Of a stretch of DNA of 64,000 nucleotides, positions 61,698 to 64,000 are shown one piece after another. How positions within the stretch are numbered: the stretch's first letter is position 1; each line of letters starts with the position of its first letter. The position numbers and the translations under genes are program-made. Under the pieces are notes generated by a model. That model was not told the DNA's origin. It searched no databases and was given only the letters and a program-made list of their open reading frames with translations. This stretch comes from Bacteroidales bacterium (GTDB lineage: Bacteria > Bacteroidota > Bacteroidia > Bacteroidales > F082), in the NCBI GenBank assembly GCA_017549805.1, contig JAFYNJ010000027.1, positions 1-64,000 of the forward strand, given 5' to 3'.

Positions 61698-61720
61698 AAA
61701 AAAAGGAACTATAGTTCCTT
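61698..61720 (-). terminator. perfect palindrome plus T run just before DUF1294 gene
   Basis: AAGGAACTATAGTTCCTT, followed on minus by five T, only 6 nt before the double ATG. It should terminate transcription arriving from the right, or act as an attenuator. Confidence 0.6.
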
Positions 61721-61834
61721 GATTTTGTGGAATGTCCTGCCCAATTATCGAACTTCTTCGAGGATTTTAATAAGGTTGTGTGTTTCATCGAAAAACACTA
61801 TGCGGTTAATAAGTGGGTATAATATAAATAGTGG

Positions 61835-62704
61835 GTGTTTGAGGATTGTAGAATTGTAATTGATAAGTTGAAGTTATGTTATAAAAGAGATAATGAGAGC
61901 CAGTTTTGGCAGATGATGGCAGAGCAACCCGACCATCTTCAAGTGGGTGATTTTGATTTGGTCAGAGGTCAAGCCGATGGAATGTTTGAAGGTATCTATG
62001 GGGTGTTCTATGCTCAACATGAATTTGGCACATTGCTATTTGATAGGTTTTCGGATAAGGAGAAAAGATATTGTTGGTTGAGCATAAGAAATCAAGTGTT
62101 TTATTCCGATGTGATGAGCATTGCCATGCTCAACGAGTTTCAAGATGCAGTTGGATTTGAGTGTATCAATAACATCACCCAATTGGAATTGGCTTGCGAT
62201 TTGCCATTTAACCCAGTGCCGAGGATTAAGAAGTTGCTGAAACGAGACGATGTTTCAGTTGTACGATGCGGAACGAAGATTGAGGATAAGAAACAGGTGA
62301 TTGATGGCTTGTTTTTTCTCCATCCCACCAGCGGACTGAAAGAACTTGCACCGACCATGTATTTCAGCGATAACGACAAACGAAAATCTTTTGTGGTCTA
62401 TGATAAGAAGAAGGAAATTCAGCGAAGCAATAAGACTTATATTGCCGACTACTATGGCAAGCCAAAGCACCTGTATAGGATGGAAATAAGGTTGACCTCC
62501 GATGAACTATTCCGTTACTTCAAGAAAAATGATATATCACCTTCAGTTGATTTGCTTATCGACCAGTCGTTTTTGAAATCCATGTACGATGAATTTCTGT
62601 TTCGATTGCTCCATTTCAGTTACAGGCGAAAATCCATTGGCTTATTGGATGCGGTGTTGGCGATGAAAGAAGGGTATGATTTAGATGTGAAGATGCACCA
62701 TTAG
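61835..62704 (+). CDS. replication initiation (Rep)-like protein of a mobile element
   Basis: 289 residues, AT-rich compared with the core. It looks like the rolling-circle/replication initiation factor type: an N-terminal VIDKLKLCY strand, NITQLELACDLP, KSFVVYDKKKEIQRSN and YRMEIRLTSDELFRYF in the usual order. I cannot point to a certain catalytic Tyr. GTG 61835 is the longest start; a shorter start near VIDKLKL is possible. It stands next to inverted repeats and a serine recombinase, which supports a mobile origin. Family call is moderate only. Confidence 0.45.
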   Translation: MFEDCRIVIDKLKLCYKRDNESQFWQMMAEQPDHLQVGDFDLVRGQADGMFEGIYGVFYAQHEFGTLLFDRFSDKEKRYCWLSIRNQVFYSDVMSIAMLNEFQDAVGFECINNITQLELACDLPFNPVPRIKKLLKRDDVSVVRCGTKIEDKKQVIDGLFFLHPTSGLKELAPTMYFSDNDKRKSFVVYDKKKEIQRSNKTYIADYYGKPKHLYRMEIRLTSDELFRYFKKNDISPSVDLLIDQSFLKSMYDEFLFRLLHFSYRRKSIGLLDAVLAMKEGYDLDVKMHH

Positions 62705-62784
62705 GGATATAACCATAGTCCCCACCGATACACCAATCATATCCCTGTGGATGCAAGGTTATGTATCAAAACCAAGTGTGTATC
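62703..62784. repeat. cluster of inverted repeats downstream of the Rep-like gene
   Basis: AGGGATAT (62703) pairs with ATATCCCT (62739-62746); ATAACC (62709) with GGTTAT (62757-62762); GATACAC (62727) with GTGTATC (62778-62784). Overlapping alternative stems of this kind are common at replication or transfer origins. Confidence 0.5.
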
Positions 62785-62882
62785 AGTATAATCTTATTTT
62801 GGTATTTCAAAACTATCAATTTTTCATACCTTATAATCATTTAGATTTGATTGATTTCTTGTTGGACTATTTTCCATTTTTG

Positions 62883-62890
62883 TATCTTTG
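62883..62890 (+). promoter_or_regulatory. promoter, -7 box TATCTTTG
   Basis: Drives the 62918 gene; box ends 27 nt before the ATG. Confidence 0.72.
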
Positions 62891-62917
62891 CATCAAATAA
62901 ACCTAAAGAATAAAACT

Positions 62918-63466
62918 ATGAAAACAACAGCAATTATTATTCTAAGCACTTGTTTATTGGCCTTAATTGTTTGCTATCTTGTGTTCAAGTTAAAAGGGAA
63001 AGCGAAAGATGCTCTGTTAGACCAGCCATTATTTGCAATCTCAAAGAATGGTTTTCTTGGTTTTGTTATTGGCGACCAGTTCGATTTCGTATGGGCAAGA
63101 ATTACGCATCTTGGTTTAGCGACCCAAAAAGAAATGCTTGATTATAAAAAGGACATGGAAGCAAAGCAAATGTTTGGGATAGGCTCGAACACCATTAAAG
63201 TTGCAACAAATAAGTTTGAAGAGATAGACTATATCTCCTTAGGCTTTGATGCAGGAAACAATCTCAATAGTATTATGGTTTATGTAAACAACAAACCAAA
63301 CACAATGATTAAAGACTACTTGATGGAAATCCGTGATAAATATGCGAAGATATTAGGTGAACCAAATATGGTTAATAGTGACATTACATGCCAATGGATG
63401 TTCAAGGGAGTAATGATTGTGTTGTTCTATGCAAACAACCAGATAACACTTCACATTCATAATTAA
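62918..63466 (+). CDS. membrane-anchored protein of unknown function
   Basis: 182 residues from ATG 62918 (upstream in-frame TTG lies in the promoter box). One N-terminal membrane helix (about 4-24, IIILSTCLLALIVCYLVF), then a soluble domain with FGIGSNTIKVATNKFEEIDYISLGFD and QWMFKGVMIVLFYANN. No family recognised. AT-rich, in the putative mobile element. Confidence 0.7.
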   Translation: MKTTAIIILSTCLLALIVCYLVFKLKGKAKDALLDQPLFAISKNGFLGFVIGDQFDFVWARITHLGLATQKEMLDYKKDMEAKQMFGIGSNTIKVATNKFEEIDYISLGFDAGNNLNSIMVYVNNKPNTMIKDYLMEIRDKYAKILGEPNMVNSDITCQWMFKGVMIVLFYANNQITLHIHN

Positions 63467-63476
63467 GATAGTCTTA

Positions 63477-63755
63477 TCATTTTATATCTATCAATTGTTC
63501 CCTTTTTAATCCAAGATAATTCTTAGACTTGTTTTCAGTTTCTTTCAAGATGATTTCGCCTTTACGAATGATGTAGCCAGTTTTGGTGACATATTCCAAT
63601 GGCTTGTTTTCTTTCCGTAACTTGCAGAAGGCATTGTTTAGTGAATGAATGTTGATGCCGAGTTCTTCATCCGAGTGTTTGTCATACATGGATGCAGGTG
63701 AACCGAAAAACTCAAAGCCAGTTTTCCATTCAAGATAGATTACATTTCGTGCCAT
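63477..63755 (-). CDS. small protein of unknown function
   Basis: 92 residues from ATG 63755; the longer open frame crosses the promoter box. Basic and mixed helix/strand (MARNVIYLEWKTGFEFFGSP, NNAFCKLRKENKPLEYV). Perhaps a DNA-binding or accessory protein of the element; no family recognised. It is convergent with the 62918 gene, 10 nt apart. Confidence 0.6.
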   Translation of the reverse strand: MARNVIYLEWKTGFEFFGSPASMYDKHSDEELGINIHSLNNAFCKLRKENKPLEYVTKTGYIIRKGEIILKETENKSKNYLGLKREQLIDIK

Positions 63756-63774
63756 ACATGGTTTAGATTTGGTG

Positions 63775-63782
63775 CAAAGATA
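63775..63782 (-). promoter_or_regulatory. promoter, -7 box TATCTTTG on minus
   Basis: Box ends 19 nt before the ATG of the minus-strand small gene. Confidence 0.7.
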
Positions 63783-63858
63783 ACCTATGTAATCGGAAAA
63801 AATTATTATTTGTATCAAAAAATCTTTCAAAATTATTTGGTGTATCATATAATAATCG

Positions 63859-63866
63859 TATCTTTG
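63859..63866 (+). promoter_or_regulatory. promoter of the recombinase gene, -7 box TATCTTTG
   Basis: Box ends 28 nt before the ATG at 63895. It diverges from the minus-strand promoter 80 nt to the left. Confidence 0.72.
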
Positions 63867-63894
63867 TGTTGTAATTCAATAAACACGCATCACT

Positions 63895-64000
63895 ATGGAA
63901 AACGCAGTCATTTACGCAAGAGTTTCAACGCAAGGTCAAGACTATGACAGACAGGTCGAAGAATTAAGAGCCTATGCTCAACGCAATGATTATCAAATTG
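63895..64000 (+). CDS. serine site-specific recombinase (partial, 3' end outside window)
   Basis: The first 35 residues are visible: MENAVIYARVSTQGQDYDRQ and then ELRAYAQRND. YARVST carries the catalytic Ser of the resolvase/invertase family. It could be a small resolvase/invertase, an IS607-type or a large serine integrase; the missing part decides. It marks the neighbourhood as mobile. Confidence 0.85.
   Translation, partial: MENAVIYARVSTQGQDYDRQVEELRAYAQRNDYQI

Noticed and set aside
61720..61830. A possible toxin-antitoxin or truncated gene on minus before DUF1294
   Set aside because: Short frames there (for example one ending ILEEVR) have no start context or recognisable motif.

Overview
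This window is a piece of a Bacteroidota chromosome, most likely from an uncultured Bacteroidales lineage of the gut or rumen type. Four things point there: promoters follow the Bacteroidota form (TTG about 18 nt upstream of a TAnnTTTG -7 box); secreted proteins carry type IX secretion (T9SS) type A and type B C-terminal sorting domains; the F-type ATP synthase operon starts with beta and epsilon; and the DUF1573-YajC-YbbR-CoaE and Tig-ClpP-ClpX-DUF4294 groups are present. Encoded tRNAs lack CCA. Ribosome binding sites are mostly weak or absent. Up to about 61.8 kb the DNA is a compact, fairly GC-rich core. The last 2.2 kb is visibly AT-rich and looks acquired.

Layout. 1-7.5 kb: secreted surface proteins, namely the end of one large protein, then two T9SS type A cargo proteins, each followed by a small paralogous protein with a signal peptide and a C-terminal Gly-rich/TM/KKR tail. 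7.6-15.4 kb: ATP synthase operon atpD-atpC-(4-TM protein)-atpB-E-F-H-A-G, then a phosphopantetheinyl transferase. 15.4-18.3 kb (minus): rplM-rpsI-rpsB-tsf. 18.4-20.8 kb: gldA-like ATPase, then metK behind a likely SAM-II riboswitch. 20.8-23.5 kb (minus): ABC permease, ruvX, def and a TPR lipoprotein. 23.6-27.9 kb: tRNA-His, tRNA-Leu, tig-clpP-clpX, DUF4294. 27.9-38.9 kb (mostly minus): polysaccharide-type glycosyltransferase, lipoprotein, oxidoreductase, HerA-like ATPase, trmB, HU/SPOR protein, kdsB, deoxynucleoside kinase, LptF/G permease, tgt; pcm lies between on plus. 39-52 kb: GT2 glycosyltransferase, then three huge secreted proteins (BACON/chitobiase-like, BspA leucine-rich, endonuclease I) sharing an unusual two-fold repeated C-terminal domain that also ends the truncated gene at base 1. 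52-55.5 kb (minus): coaE, YbbR, yajC, DUF1573, T9SS type B protein. 55.6-61.7 kb: hutU, small lipoprotein, mfd, DUF1294. 61.8-64 kb: likely left edge of a mobile element (Rep-like protein, inverted repeats, two orphan genes, start of a serine recombinase).

The most unusual signal runs through the whole core. At least 17 short arrays of a degenerate 7-nt tandem repeat, unit RARNTNA (GAGGTGA, AAGATAA, GAATTTA, GAGTTGA and so on), sit at gene junctions, supply the stop codons of seven genes and the start codons of two, and interrupt mfd (twice) and a HerA-like gene in frame. Because 7 is not a multiple of 3, the TNA of the unit passes through all frames. In mfd, the one unit whose TNA falls in frame reads TTA instead of TGA.

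No gene-free stretch exceeds about 215 bases; the longest (2421-2623, 19317-19525, 62705-62917) hold terminators, promoters, the riboswitch and inverted repeats described below. All functional calls come from reading motifs by eye; no database search was run.
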